A stretch of DNA of 56,287 nucleotides from Geobacter sp. UBA5608 (GCA_002424705.1 DIKW01000033.1:1-56287), one strand, 5' to 3'. Shown: positions 36,542-45,399, counted from the first letter of the stretch. Translations and numbers: made by a program. The notes: generated from the letters alone by a model not told the origin.

Positions 36542-38284
36542 CTAGATGCCTGTTGACGAACCGGCCGTCAAGCGGTGCAACTCGTCGCGCAGCTGCTTGA
36601 AATCAATCGGTTTGCTCAGATAGCCGTCAAACCCCTCCGCCAGCAGCCGTTCACGGTCGCCCTGCAGGGCATAGGCCGTGATGGCAATGATGGGAATATG
36701 TCCTCCCAGAACATGTTCCTGCTGACGGATGGCTGCAGTTGCCAGCCGTCCGTCCATCACGGGCATGTGGATATCCATCAGGATACAGTCCCACGCCTCT
36801 TCTTGCCATCGCTTCAGAACCTGGCGCCCATCCTCCACCACCAGTGTCTGATGTCCCATGCGCTGTAAAATGGTCTGCAGGGCGAAGGCGTTCATCTGAT
36901 TGTCTTCTGCAATCAACAGCTTCAAACCGTGTGTCTGGTGAGTCTCAACCGCGAGATCATCGCCGTTGGACGAGCAAAGCGTATGTTGATTGATCAAAAA
37001 CGGCAGTTCAACAGAGAAGCTGCTGCCCTTGCCCTCGGTGCTCTCAGCCCAGATGCAGCCGCCCATCAGCTCGGACAAACGCCGACAGATGGCCAGCCCC
37101 AGGCCGCTGCCACCGTACCGTCGTGTTGATGAGCTGTCTGCCTGTTCAAAGTAGCCGAAGATACGCTCCAGGGTATCTGGTGCCATGCCGATGCCGGTAT
37201 CGGTAATTTTCAGAAGGATGGTTACGCGCTGGTCCTGGTGCCCCAGCAGTGTTACGGCAATGGTGATGCTGCCCTGCTCCGTGAATTTAATGGCATTGCC
37301 CAGCAGGTTGAATATGATCTGTTTGAACCTCAGTACGTCTCCAACCAGTTCGTCAGGCAGCTCATCAGGCAGATGCAGCACGAGCTCAAGCCGCTTCTGA
37401 TTGATACGGGCAATTTGGTTGGCAATCACCTCCTGCATGGTACGTCGCAGGCTGAAGGTCGTTGATTCCAGATTCAGCTTGCCCGCCTCGATCTTGGACA
37501 GGTCAAGGATATCGTTCAACAGGGTCACCAGGGTGTTGCCCGACAGTTCGATATTGTCCAGGTACCCCTTCTGTTCCTGGGTCAGTTCAGTAAAACGAAG
37601 CAGCTGGGTCATGCCGATCACGCCGTTCATCGGGGTGCGAATCTCATGGCTCATGTTGGCCAGAAACTCACTCTTGGCCCGGTTGGCAGCCTCAGCCGCC
37701 AGGCAGGCCTGCTCGAGCTCGGCAGTCCGTTCGACCACCCGTTGCTCCAGTTCGCGGGCCTGCTGCTCAATCTGGCGGAAGCTGAGGGCATTCTTGAGGG
37801 CCAACGAGATCATGGGGGTCAACAGCTTGATGGTCTTGTCGATCTCTGCAATCCGGTCAAGGCCGGGGATATCGAACAGCAGTAGCAGGCCCACGAATTC
37901 CCCTGCGGCCTGGAGCGGGTAGCGGGCAAAGGAATGGATTGCAGTGCGTTGTAACGGTTTATACAACGGGTGCTCAGGCGATAACTGGTTGGTGTAATGG
38001 GGCACGTCGCCAGGGGTATGCTCAGGGCAGAACAGTTCAAGTTCTTCAAAGGAAAACAGCGTAGCTCTGCGTGCCGGACTTACATTCAACAGCTCATGGT
38101 GCGCCGGAGTTCCCTGGTGGGTCAGTATCATGATCGTCCGTGCGCCGGTCAGTTCTCGCAGATGTTCGGCCAGGGTCTGTCCCAGGGTGAGCGGGGAGGT
38201 AGAGATCAACAGTTCAGAGATGACCTCCAGTGCCATCAGCTGGGCTGCCGGCGGGAGCAGGCTCGGGGGATGTGCCGGTTTCAT
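36542..38284 (-). CDS. Cytoplasmic GAF-type hybrid histidine kinase of the corrinoid operon
   Basis: The 580-residue protein has no membrane segment. A GAF-like sensor domain spans about residues 20-170, then a coiled coil ([21 protein letters not shown]), HisKA with His213 in [12 protein letters not shown], and a HATPase domain with intact N (NLLGNAIKF), G1 (DTGIGM) and G2 (GGSGLGLAI) boxes. A receiver domain with Asp504 (ILMDIHMP) is at the C-terminus. Its start overlaps the DUF1638 gene by 4 bases (ATGA), so it is the last gene of the corrinoid operon. No DNA-binding response regulator is nearby. The ligand of the GAF domain is unknown. Confidence 0.92.
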   Translation of the reverse strand: MKPAHPPSLLPPAAQLMALEVISELLISTSPLTLGQTLAEHLRELTGARTIMILTHQGTPAHHELLNVSPARRATLFSFEELELFCPEHTPGDVPHYTNQLSPEHPLYKPLQRTAIHSFARYPLQAAGEFVGLLLLFDIPGLDRIAEIDKTIKLLTPMISLALKNALSFRQIEQQARELEQRVVERTAELEQACLAAEAANRAKSEFLANMSHEIRTPMNGVIGMTQLLRFTELTQEQKGYLDNIELSGNTLVTLLNDILDLSKIEAGKLNLESTTFSLRRTMQEVIANQIARINQKRLELVLHLPDELPDELVGDVLRFKQIIFNLLGNAIKFTEQGSITIAVTLLGHQDQRVTILLKITDTGIGMAPDTLERIFGYFEQADSSSTRRYGGSGLGLAICRRLSELMGGCIWAESTEGKGSSFSVELPFLINQHTLCSSNGDDLAVETHQTHGLKLLIAEDNQMNAFALQTILQRMGHQTLVVEDGRQVLKRWQEEAWDCILMDIHMPVMDGRLATAAIRQQEHVLGGHIPIIAITAYALQGDRERLLAEGFDGYLSKPIDFKQLRDELHRLTAGSSTGI

Positions 38285-38892
38285 GGGAAGTTTACCTCAA
38301 CCAAGGGGTTGGTTTGCGCCTCGTTCTGCGCAGCCAGCAGTTGTGAGAGCATGATCTCCAGATTGACAACCTCAACCTGCCAGGGCAGCCCGCTATAGGC
38401 AGAAAACGCAGCCATCTCTTGGGCTGGCACCGGGGCTAGCCCGGTATCCAGGTAGACCAGCACACTGCGGGTTTCCCGCATCAGGTCGTGTGCCACGGTT
38501 CGCGTCAGTCCGAGCTCGTGCTGCATGATCTCTTCCCAGCGCCCAGCCCATTCCGGCAGTACCAGGAAGGCCTCCTGGTGCATCAACTGCCGGTAGCGGT
38601 CACGTCCCAGCAGCAGCTGGGCGCAGTTGATCGCATTAACCCTGCCCACCCGGAAACGGCGCACCAGGTCCAGCATCCGGCTGCAGCAGTCGCCATAGGC
38701 CAGCACCAGGCAGCGCGGCGTGTCAGCATCCTTTTCCAGCAGTCTGGTCAGGGTCGCCTCCAGCGCGGGCGGGTCCATGTGCAGCATTGAATCAAGAAAC
38801 AGCAGTTTCCCCTTGATCAACCCCCGCTGGTGCAGCGCCTCCATTTCGGCACGCAGCACCCCGCAGCTGAGCCAGACGGTGTCAGTGGTCAT
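38281..38892 (-). CDS. DUF1638 family protein
   Basis: The 203-residue soluble protein has conserved Cys-containing motifs: [11 protein letters not shown] near residue 10, [13 protein letters not shown] near 66-78 and [10 protein letters not shown] near 88-97. These match DUF1638, a family often found beside corrinoid proteins and corrinoid methyltransferases in methanogens and anaerobic bacteria. The Cys residues suggest metal or corrinoid handling; this is inference. It overlaps the methyltransferase gene by one base and the kinase gene by four. Confidence 0.85.
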   Translation of the reverse strand: MTTDTVWLSCGVLRAEMEALHQRGLIKGKLLFLDSMLHMDPPALEATLTRLLEKDADTPRCLVLAYGDCCSRMLDLVRRFRVGRVNAINCAQLLLGRDRYRQLMHQEAFLVLPEWAGRWEEIMQHELGLTRTVAHDLMRETRSVLVYLDTGLAPVPAQEMAAFSAYSGLPWQVEVVNLEIMLSQLLAAQNEAQTNPLVEVNFP

Positions 38893-39923
38893 TAGGGGTA
38901 GCCCCTCTCGACGGCGTAATCGCGGCTGGCGGTAAGCAAGGTCTGCAGATTTTCGGGAGTGGTGGCCAGCGAGATGTCGGCACCGGCGTTGGAGAGGATG
39001 AAGTGGCCGCTTGGTGCGGCAGTTCGCAGACAGTCCATCGCCAAGGCGTACAGCTCCTCTGGCGATACGGCGGGAAAACAGAGATTATCCAGATTGCCGA
39101 TCAGGGTAAGCTCCGGTCCCGCCAGGGCCCGCGCCTGCGCCAGGTCGTCCTTTGAGCCAACCGCCACCGCCACCAGCCCGTCAAGGCCGGGGAGCAGATC
39201 AAGGACATGGTTGATGCTGCCGCCGGTTTGATGCAGCACCATGGGTCCCTGCACTTGTGCAAAGGTCGCCTGCAGATGCGGCAGAAACCGTTCGGCAAAC
39301 AGGCTGCGGGGGGCGATCTCGGCCGCTGCCATCCCCTCGGTCACCACCAGGCAGTCGGCACCGGCCTGCAGCAAGGCATTAGCCCAGGTCACGAAAAACC
39401 GACCGGTATGCTCCAGTAGTTTTTGGGCGGTATCCTGATCAAACAGGAGCGTCTCCAGCCACTGCTCCATGCCGATCAACAGCGAGGGGAGGATGCCGGG
39501 TCCCGGCACCACGCCGATCACCGGTACCTGCTCTTTGTAGTGCGCTGCCAAGCTGCGGGTTGACTCCAGGATGGCCGGCAACCGGCCGGTGCGCTGCGGA
39601 TCAGGTAGCGTCATCCCTAGTGCCGCCTCTGCAGAGGTGGTGGCCGGGCGTTTCATGTTGGGCGCCTGATCGTTGAACCAGGCTACCTGGCCGCCAAACG
39701 CCTCTGCTATGGCGCTGTAATTAAATTCGGTCATCACCAGGTCAAAGCCAAAGGCCTCCTGTACGGCCCGCTGGCCAGCCACCCAGGCCGCCGGGTCGCG
39801 GTACAGCGTCTTGAGTTCGACACCGGTCAGCTTACCTCCATAGGCGCCCAGCACGGCCAGAACCGGTACGCGATCCACCGGCTGTCCTCTCAGGGTGTTC
39901 ATCACGCGTTGGTAGGCGTTCAT
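38892..39923 (-). CDS. Uroporphyrinogen decarboxylase-fold (MtaA/MtbA-like) methyltransferase homolog
   Basis: The 343-residue TIM-barrel protein of the URO-D superfamily begins MNAYQRVMNTLRGQPVDRVP. The corrinoid methyltransferase branch has a zinc site of His-x-Cys and a distant Gly-Cys. Here the first reads LHQTGG (His231, Thr233 in place of Cys) and the second SNAGAD (Ala315 in place of Cys). The partner corrinoid gene overlaps it by 4 bases upstream, so it most likely acts on that corrinoid. With the zinc cysteines gone, thiol methylation is doubtful. It could be a demethylase with another ligand set, or a non-catalytic binding partner. Confidence 0.85.
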   Translation of the reverse strand: MNAYQRVMNTLRGQPVDRVPVLAVLGAYGGKLTGVELKTLYRDPAAWVAGQRAVQEAFGFDLVMTEFNYSAIAEAFGGQVAWFNDQAPNMKRPATTSAEAALGMTLPDPQRTGRLPAILESTRSLAAHYKEQVPVIGVVPGPGILPSLLIGMEQWLETLLFDQDTAQKLLEHTGRFFVTWANALLQAGADCLVVTEGMAAAEIAPRSLFAERFLPHLQATFAQVQGPMVLHQTGGSINHVLDLLPGLDGLVAVAVGSKDDLAQARALAGPELTLIGNLDNLCFPAVSPEELYALAMDCLRTAAPSGHFILSNAGADISLATTPENLQTLLTASRDYAVERGYP

Positions 39924-40588
39924 GGTCTGCCTCCTGCCCGTGCGGCTGACTGCAGCCGCATGAACAGCTCATCTGCATTCACCGCGTTACGGGCAGTTCC
40001 ATCGCCCCCCACCTCTGCCACCAAATCAGGACGCCAGTTAAACACCGCGCCACCCACCGCCAGCTTCAGGCGCTGCTGCAGGCCGCGACTGTCAATCAGC
40101 TCCCGCAGTCTGCGGATGTTCAAGGCGGTGGTCTGCATCATTGCTGAGGCGCCGATCACGCTGGCATTGACGGCAAGTGCCGTGTCAATAAACTGCTCTG
40201 CCGGTACGTCATTGCCCAGGTCATGAACCTCCCAGCCGGCAGCGGCGAGAAACAGGGCAACGGTCCGTCGACCCAGGCTGTGAAAGTCATCTTCGATATT
40301 GCCAATCACTGCGACCCCCTTGGTGGGGTATTGGTCGGTTCGTTCGGGAATACAGCGCAGCATGGCGTCTTCGGCAATTTTAGCAGCCACAAACCCTTGA
40401 GCCAGCGAGAGGGTTTCCTGCTCCCATCTGCGTCCAAGACGGACCAGGGCCGGATCGAGAATGTCGGTGATGACCAGCATCGGTGCAATGCCCGATGCAA
40501 GCGCTTGGGAGATGATCTCCGCTGCAGCAGTGCGATCAGAGGAGATCATGGTGTCCAGCAGTCTATCTGTCCAATCCCGATGAACCAT
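39920..40588 (-). CDS. Corrinoid (B12-binding) protein, MtaC/MtbC-like
   Basis: This 222-residue protein has an N-terminal helical cap (about 1-85) and a Rossmann-like B12 domain. Asp101-Phe-His103-Ser-Leu-Gly106 is the D-x-H-x-x-G motif whose His replaces the lower axial base of the corrinoid. Ser148 (IGASAMM) and the VGGAVF loop complete the site. I chose ATG 40588 (MVHRDW) because a full AGGAGG lies six bases upstream; the ORF to 40615 would put that site inside the gene. It is the first gene of the four-gene operon and has its own promoter-like sequence. No reductive activase gene (RamA type) is seen nearby. Confidence 0.92.
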   Translation of the reverse strand: MVHRDWTDRLLDTMISSDRTAAAEIISQALASGIAPMLVITDILDPALVRLGRRWEQETLSLAQGFVAAKIAEDAMLRCIPERTDQYPTKGVAVIGNIEDDFHSLGRRTVALFLAAAGWEVHDLGNDVPAEQFIDTALAVNASVIGASAMMQTTALNIRRLRELIDSRGLQQRLKLAVGGAVFNWRPDLVAEVGGDGTARNAVNADELFMRLQSAARAGGRP

Positions 40589-40666
40589 GCAAAAACCTCC
40601 TGGCGATGCAGCCATAATGGTACGTCGGACTGCTCGTTCCGTATCGCTGCAGCATTCAAGGAACTG

Positions 40667-40694
40667 ATTGTACTGTAGACCAGCGTTGCGTCAA
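40667..40694 (-). promoter_or_regulatory. Sigma-70-like promoter for the corrinoid operon
   Basis: On the minus strand TTGACG (40689-40694) and TACAAT (40667-40672) are 16 bases apart, about 80 bases before the corrinoid gene start. I looked for a cobalamin riboswitch in the leader and saw none. Confidence 0.6.
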
Positions 40695-40856
40695 GTGGGC
40701 TATGCTTGCTGGTGTGCGAAACAGTGGTGTACTCAGGTGTCAGGCGTTTGTGAAAAAAGAGTCTGCGTATTGGCGGTTGATGGTCAACTGCCTTGAGTGG
40801 ACTTCCGAAACGTTCAGATTGCGGTATACTAAATAAAAAATTTAAGAGGTAACCGC

Positions 40857-41744
40857 ATGTTGTCTCTCACAACGCTGCATAGCCTGTTTATCCTCTTGGC
40901 CGGCGCAGGCATGGCGCTGGTGGGTGTTAGCTACATCACCCTTACCGCCTGGACAACCGTCATGGTTGGCGCTGTGCTGCTGTTGGTTGCTGCCTTTGTG
41001 CTGTGGTTGTACGCCTTGCGGCAGGTCTGTGGCGTCGCAACGCAGACGCACGAACGGCCGCTGGCAGCAACACTGCTGTTTCGTCTGTATTTCGTGCTGC
41101 CTGAGTTGCTGAACCAATCTTTGGCCGGCCGTAACGCCAAGCGTGTTGATCCTGCACTGCCCTACAGCATGATCGTCTTTTTCCTCATGCTGGCACCAGT
41201 CGCCCTGCTTGTGGCGCATCTGATCCCGATCGTGCTGCTGGCCATGCTGCTGGTGATGCTGCGTCAGCTCTATCAGTGGCGGAGGGCCGTATCCCAATTG
41301 GGCCAGGAGGCTTCCGCAACACCGTCAGGCATGGCTGAACGCAAGCAGCTGCCGGTCACTCTTGCATTACTTGGCTGCGTTCTGCTGAACCTGCTATTGG
41401 CGGGTATCGTGGTGGTGCTGTTCAGCGCCTTTTTTGTGGTGCCATTTGAGGGGCGTATCTCCAGGGCACAGCAGAAGCTGGTTGAGATCGAATTAATGCA
41501 GGCCATGGAGAAGGGCAGTGCCTATCTGGCGAAACACGACAGCCAGAGGATCACCACCCCGCAGCAACTGGCAGCGCTCGGTTGGCAGGGGACTGGACGC
41601 ATACGCTTGGTGCAGGTGGACATCTCAAACACGGGCGGTTTCATCATCATGCAGTACGTACAGCACGCCGGCTCTCGCCGCCCGTCGGTAACGGTCAAAA
41701 CGGTCTATGACGGGGAAACGGTCAGCATGGAGCGTATGCCGTGA
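40857..41744 (+). CDS. Unknown membrane protein
   Basis: The 295-residue protein has two N-terminal hydrophobic segments (about 7-28 and 33-54), a pair at about 105-136, and another at about 168-195. A soluble C-terminal domain (about 200-295) follows and would lie on one side of the membrane. No family motif is recognised. A TATACT -10 (40825-40830) and an AGAGG ribosome binding site precede the ATG. A small Cys-rich secreted protein gene follows after 45 bases. Confidence 0.65.
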   Translation: MLSLTTLHSLFILLAGAGMALVGVSYITLTAWTTVMVGAVLLLVAAFVLWLYALRQVCGVATQTHERPLAATLLFRLYFVLPELLNQSLAGRNAKRVDPALPYSMIVFFLMLAPVALLVAHLIPIVLLAMLLVMLRQLYQWRRAVSQLGQEASATPSGMAERKQLPVTLALLGCVLLNLLLAGIVVVLFSAFFVVPFEGRISRAQQKLVEIELMQAMEKGSAYLAKHDSQRITTPQQLAALGWQGTGRIRLVQVDISNTGGFIIMQYVQHAGSRRPSVTVKTVYDGETVSMERMP

Positions 41745-41789
41745 CCGTTCGAATTTGGCATACGCAGCAGAGGGAAAAAGGGGGAAGAG

Positions 41790-42002
41790 ATGAAAGACAA
41801 GGTAACGGCAAACAAGGTGTTGTATCTGGCAATGCTTGCGCCCCTGGCGCTGGTGGCGTCTCTTTGGTTAACCCCTGCGGCAACGGTCTCGGCCAGCGCA
41901 AGCGGTCCGGTGTTTGCACAACCACCTGAACCGCAATGCGTTTGCGCCTATTGCGGCTGGCCCTGCGGCAGCGGCCATGCCTCGTGGTGCAAGTACAAAT
42001 AG
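41790..42002 (+). CDS. Small Cys-rich exported protein
   Basis: The 70-residue protein has an N-terminal hydrophobic segment (about 10-27) and an AxA site near SASA/VFA, which suggests export. The C-terminal 21 residues contain five Cys (50, 52, 55, 59, 67) and one His (63) in the spacing C-x-C-x2-C-x3-C-x7-C. This pattern could bind a metal or form disulfides. GGGGAAGAG precedes ATG 41790. It is probably co-transcribed with the upstream membrane protein. Function unknown. Confidence 0.6.
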   Translation: MKDKVTANKVLYLAMLAPLALVASLWLTPAATVSASASGPVFAQPPEPQCVCAYCGWPCGSGHASWCKYK

Positions 42003-42034
42003 CTCTTAGCCTGGTGTTTGCGAGTCATTGCAAA

Positions 42035-42073
42035 AAAGACGGGCCTGGCATGGTGAATGCCGGGCCCGTCTTT
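42035..42073. terminator. Bidirectional terminator hairpin
   Basis: AAAGACGGGCCTGGCAT and ATGCCGGGCCCGTCTTT pair over 17 positions with one G-T wobble, around GGTGA. It separates the small Cys-rich gene (plus) from tRNA-Arg (minus) and would serve both. Confidence 0.8.
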
Positions 42074-42078
42074 GTCTA

Positions 42079-42155
42079 TGGCGTCCCCGAGACGATTCGA
42101 ACGTCCGACCCCTTCCTTAGGAGGGAAGTGCTCTATCCAGCTGAGCTACGGGGAC
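42079..42155 (-). tRNA. tRNA-Arg(CCT)
   Basis: The cloverleaf on the minus strand has acceptor arms GTCCCCG/CGGGGAC, D arm GCTC/GAGC, anticodon stem CTTCC/GGAAG with loop CTCCTAA (anticodon CCT, reads AGG), and T arm GGACG-TTCGAAT-CGTCT. The discriminator is G and the 3' CCA is encoded (42079-42081). It is 77 bases including CCA. Confidence 0.95.
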
Positions 42156-42161
42156 TCAAAT

Positions 42162-42268
42162 GATCTTTTTCCGCGCTGGCTTCGTTTGCATCGGGTTTGC
42201 TTGTGCGACGTACCATCAAGTACGTCTCCGCTCAAACCCTCTGCAAGCCTGGCCAGCACGAAAAAATC
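42162..42268. repeat. Imperfect palindromic intergenic repeat, copy 3
   Basis: This copy is the clearest palindrome of the family. The left arm runs from GATCTTTTTCCGCGCTGGC inward through CGGGTTTGC to GACGTAC. The right arm mirrors it: GTACGTCTCCGC, CAAACCC and GCCAGCACGAAAAAATC, with few mismatches over about 45 bases. The loop is CATCAA. It lies between tRNA-Arg and apt and contains no credible ORF. Confidence 0.65.
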
Positions 42269-42269
42269 T

Positions 42270-42372
42270 TCATTTGTTGCTTTGTTGGCAGTGCTTACGT
42301 CGTCGGCATCCTCGCCGTACGGTGTGTACGTCTCCGGTGCCTCCTCCTCGTTGCCTGGTGATCATCTGAAAT
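42270..42372. repeat. Degenerate intergenic repeat, copy 4
   Basis: This element directly follows copy 3. It keeps the core CCGTAC-GGTGT-GTACGTCTCCGG and a TTGTTGGCAGTGCTT left side, but the arms match poorly. A GTGTTGGCTTCGCTG stretch at about 42400-42414 resembles the left half of copies 1 and 3 and may be a further fragment. The whole 42156-42424 gap is thus repeat-derived. Confidence 0.45.
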
Positions 42373-42424
42373 CTGCCATCGTTGTAAATTTCATGGCCGT
42401 GTTGGCTTCGCTGAAGTTGTTGTA

Positions 42425-42940
42425 TCAAAACTGCAGCAGCGAGTAAACCTTTCCCTCGGGCAGGCGATTGCGTCCTTCCAGGAAGGTCAGTTCGGTCATG
42501 AAGCAGCATTCGACGATCTCGCCGCCCTGTTGCTTGACCATATCCACCACAGCGGCCATGGTGCCGCCGGTGGCCAGCAGGTCGTCGGCGATCAGGATTT
42601 TCTCCCCCGGTTTTATGGCGTCTTTGTGGATCTCCAGGGTGTCGGTGCCGTATTCCAGTTCGTAGGTTTTACTGAAGGTTTCCGAGGGCAGTTTACCCGG
42701 CTTACGTACCAGCACCACGCCGGCCCCCAGTTTGTAGGCCAGTACCGAGCCGATGATGAAGCCGCGCGCCTCGACACCTACCACCTTGTCGATCCGATGA
42801 CCGATGTAGCGGTGGGCAAGCAGGTCCACCATCCGCTGGTAGGATTTGGCATCCTGCAGCAGGGTGGTGATGTCCTTGAAGATGATACCCTTTTTGGGAA
42901 AATCCGGAATATCCCGGATGATCTGTTTCAGGTCGTCCAT
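42425..42940 (-). CDS. apt: Adenine phosphoribosyltransferase
   Basis: This 171-residue type I PRTase converts adenine and PRPP to AMP. The PRPP loop is [14 protein letters not shown] (about residues 119-132), and [11 protein letters not shown] and the RKPGKLP flexible loop are Apt-specific. ATG 42940 ([19 protein letters not shown]) has AAGGAG upstream. It lies 22 bases after rpoS on the same strand. It gives a second purine-salvage enzyme alongside that at 13868-14419. Confidence 0.96.
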   Translation of the reverse strand: MDDLKQIIRDIPDFPKKGIIFKDITTLLQDAKSYQRMVDLLAHRYIGHRIDKVVGVEARGFIIGSVLAYKLGAGVVLVRKPGKLPSETFSKTYELEYGTDTLEIHKDAIKPGEKILIADDLLATGGTMAAVVDMVKQQGGEIVECCFMTELTFLEGRNRLPEGKVYSLLQF

Positions 42941-42962
42941 GCTGGCTCCTTGCGTGGTCATA

Positions 42963-43919
42963 TCAGGCTTGGGCCGCGAAGGCCTTCAGTTTTTCAAGCG
43001 ATTTGGCCTCAATCTGACGGATACGTTCACGGGTGACACCGAAGCTCTGACCGATGGTGTCCAGGGTTTGCGGTTCCTGGTCGTAGAGCCCGAAGCGCAG
43101 GCCCAGGATGACCCGCTCGCTCTCACTGAGTTTCTCGAAGTGTGCGGCGATCAGTTCGTACTTGTCGAGGTTTTCCAGCAGCTCTGAAGGTGAGACTGCC
43201 GAGCTGTCCTCGATGGTGTCGATCAGAAAGTAGTCATTGCCGTCGCCGATCGGGGTCTCGATGGAGCAGGTCCGCTTGAGCAGCACCATCAGGCGTCGCA
43301 CGTAGGCCGGTTTGGTCTTCATGGTGTCGGCTACTTCCTGCACCGATGGCTCGCGGTGCAGTTGCTGCGTAAGCTGGCGTGAGATGCGCAGCATCCGGTT
43401 GATGTCGTCAGAGACATGCACCGGCAGACGGATGGTGCGGGATTGGTTGACCAGGGCCCGTTCGATGGACTGGCGGATCCACCAGGTGGCGTAGGTGGAA
43501 AAGCGGCACTCCTTGGCCAGGGAGAAACGTTCCACCGCCTTCATCAGCCCCAGGTTGCCCTCTTCGATCAGGTCCAGAAACGGCAGGCCGCGGTTGACGT
43601 AGCGTTTGGCAATCTTGACCACCAGCCGCAGGTTGGATTCGATCATCTTGTTGCGGGCGGCGCGATCACCCTGTTCAACCTTGCGGGCCAGTTCCTTCTC
43701 GCCCTCAGGGGTCAAGAGCGGCGTCTTCTGGATGTCACGCAGGTAGATCTTGATGGCGTCGTCAAGGTGTTCTTCTACGGCCAGCGGCAGATCTTCTGCG
43801 CTGGCGTCTTCCTCATCAGCGTCAGCCTCTGCCTCGGCGGCAAAATCGAGGGGCGGCTCCGGTTCGTCAAGAGCCGGTTCGAGCAGTTCCGGTTCATCAT
43901 AGTTTGCAGAGCGGCTCAT
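42963..43919 (-). CDS. rpoS: RNA polymerase sigma factor RpoS
   Basis: This 318-residue sigma-70-family group 2 factor controls stationary-phase and stress genes. The acidic N-terminus (residues 1-50) is followed by region 1.2/2 ([45 protein letters not shown]), region 2.4 ([14 protein letters not shown]), region 3, and the region 4 helix-turn-helix ([18 protein letters not shown]). The surE-pcm-rpoS order is the classic rpoS neighbourhood and supports RpoS over other sigma factors. AAGGAGGG precedes the ATG, 9 bases after pcm. Confidence 0.93.
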   Translation of the reverse strand: MSRSANYDEPELLEPALDEPEPPLDFAAEAEADADEEDASAEDLPLAVEEHLDDAIKIYLRDIQKTPLLTPEGEKELARKVEQGDRAARNKMIESNLRLVVKIAKRYVNRGLPFLDLIEEGNLGLMKAVERFSLAKECRFSTYATWWIRQSIERALVNQSRTIRLPVHVSDDINRMLRISRQLTQQLHREPSVQEVADTMKTKPAYVRRLMVLLKRTCSIETPIGDGNDYFLIDTIEDSSAVSPSELLENLDKYELIAAHFEKLSESERVILGLRFGLYDQEPQTLDTIGQSFGVTRERIRQIEAKSLEKLKAFAAQA

Positions 43920-43928
43920 GATCCCTCC

Positions 43929-44582
43929 TTAGGCAGCGGTTTGCCAGCCCTGCTGGCCAATCAACGGCACAAAGCGGCAGCCGACACCGGTCTCGCTGGT
44001 CAGGCTGCCGTCGGCTTCCTTGCGTATTCGCAGGATGGTCTGGTTGGCCTCGTTGCCCACCGGGATCACCAAGCGGCCGCCAGGGGCCAGTTGCTCTGCC
44101 AGGGCCTCCGGCACGGCCGGTGCGCCGGCGGTCACCAGGATGGCATCGAAGGGGGCCTCCTCCGGCCAGCCCAGGGTGCCGTCACCCACCTTGATGTTGA
44201 CGTTGAGCAGGTGCAGCGCGTCCAGCACCTTGCGGGCCTGCATCGCCAGCGGCCGGATCCGTTCGATGGTCCAGACCCTGCGGCAGAGCGAGGCCAACAC
44301 GGCGGTCTGGTAGCCGGAGCCGGTGCCGATCTCCAGCACATGGTCCTGGGGCTTCAGCTCCAGCAGCTCGCTCATCAGGGCCACCATGTACGGTTGGGAG
44401 ATGGTCTGTTTCTCGCCGATCGGCAGGGCGCCGTCGTTATAAGCCTGATCGGCCATGGCTTCCTGGACGAACAGGTGGCGTGGAATCTTGAGCAGGGTCT
44501 CGATCACCCGCGGCGAACTGATGCCGCGCGCAATGATCTGTTCCTGCACCATCCGTTTACGGGCTATCTCAAAACGTTTCAA
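43929..44582 (-). CDS. pcm: Protein-L-isoaspartate O-methyltransferase
   Basis: This 217-residue SAM enzyme repairs isoaspartyl residues. The [10 protein letters not shown] block and the SAM motif [16 protein letters not shown] are diagnostic, and [14 protein letters not shown] lies further on. There is no ATG at the expected position. TTG 44582 ([11 protein letters not shown]) has GGGAGGGG five bases upstream and is the best start; another TTG lies at 44594. It sits between surE and rpoS, which are stress-survival genes. Confidence 0.95.
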   Translation of the reverse strand: MKRFEIARKRMVQEQIIARGISSPRVIETLLKIPRHLFVQEAMADQAYNDGALPIGEKQTISQPYMVALMSELLELKPQDHVLEIGTGSGYQTAVLASLCRRVWTIERIRPLAMQARKVLDALHLLNVNIKVGDGTLGWPEEAPFDAILVTAGAPAVPEALAEQLAPGGRLVIPVGNEANQTILRIRKEADGSLTSETGVGCRFVPLIGQQGWQTAA

Positions 44583-44646
44583 TGCCCCTCCCAAGGCCCG
44601 GATTCAGGGGGCATACGATAGCAGAGCAGCTGGCCGTTGTCTAGCG

Positions 44647-45399
44647 TCATGGGGCCCCGAACTGCCATGCCTGCAGGGCCTGCATGCTGCGGTAGTTGGT
44701 CAGGTCGAGATGCAGCGGGGTAACCGAGACATGGCCCAGTCCCACGGCGTGAAAATCGGTGCCCTCGTCGTCCAGGAAACTGGGCTCCTCGCTGCCGATC
44801 CAGAAGTATTTGCGACCGCGCGGGTCCACCTTGTCGATGATCTTGCCCACAAAGGACCGTTTGCCCTGGCGGGTGATCCGTACCGGCTTGATCTGATCAT
44901 AGGGCAGGTTGGGGACGTTGACGTTGAGGAAGGTGTCATCAGGCAGGCGGTTGCGGGTCAGCTCTGCGGCTACCTGCAGCGCGACCCGGGCCGCGTCGGG
45001 AAAATGGTCGCTGGGCCCATAGGTGGCAAGCGATACGGCGATGGCGGGAATGCCCATCAGGTTGGCCTCCATGGCTGCGGCCACGGTGCCGGAGTAGGTG
45101 ATGTCATCCCCCAGGTTGCCGCCGTGGTTGATGCCGGATACCACCAGATCGGGCGGATCGTCCAGCAGACTGTGGATACCCATGTTGACGCAATCGGTGG
45201 GGGTGCCGTCCACGGCAAACCAGCCGGGCCGCAGCTCAAAAACCCGCAGCGGTGAATGCAGCGTCAGCGAGTGGCCGGCAGCGCTACGCTCCCGGTCCGG
45301 GGCCACTACGGTCACGTCGCCCAGTGCCTGTAACGCCTCGGCCAGGGCCTTGATGCCCGGCGCGGCGATGCCGTCGTCGTTGGTTACGAGAATCTTCAT
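44647..45399 (-). CDS. surE: 5'/3'-nucleotidase SurE
   Basis: This 250-residue metal-dependent nucleotidase begins MKILVTNDDGIAAPGI, with the Asp-Asp metal ligands at residues 8-9. It has PDRERSAAGHSLT (Ser/Asn ligand region) and DLVVSGINHGGNLG (Asn). It dephosphorylates nucleoside monophosphates in stationary phase. It heads the surE-pcm-rpoS-apt run; the gap to pcm is 64 bases. Confidence 0.96.
   Translation of the reverse strand: MKILVTNDDGIAAPGIKALAEALQALGDVTVVAPDRERSAAGHSLTLHSPLRVFELRPGWFAVDGTPTDCVNMGIHSLLDDPPDLVVSGINHGGNLGDDITYSGTVAAAMEANLMGIPAIAVSLATYGPSDHFPDAARVALQVAAELTRNRLPDDTFLNVNVPNLPYDQIKPVRITRQGKRSFVGKIIDKVDPRGRKYFWIGSEEPSFLDDEGTDFHAVGLGHVSVTPLHLDLTNYRSMQALQAWQFGAP

Noticed and set aside
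40589..40856. Cobalamin riboswitch before the corrinoid operon
   Set aside because: I found no B12-box-like sequence or large structured leader; the promoter-to-start distance is only about 80 bases.
42156..42424. Small genes between tRNA-Arg and apt
   Set aside because: The ORFs here coincide with the palindromic repeats and have no ribosome binding site; the DNA is repeat-derived.
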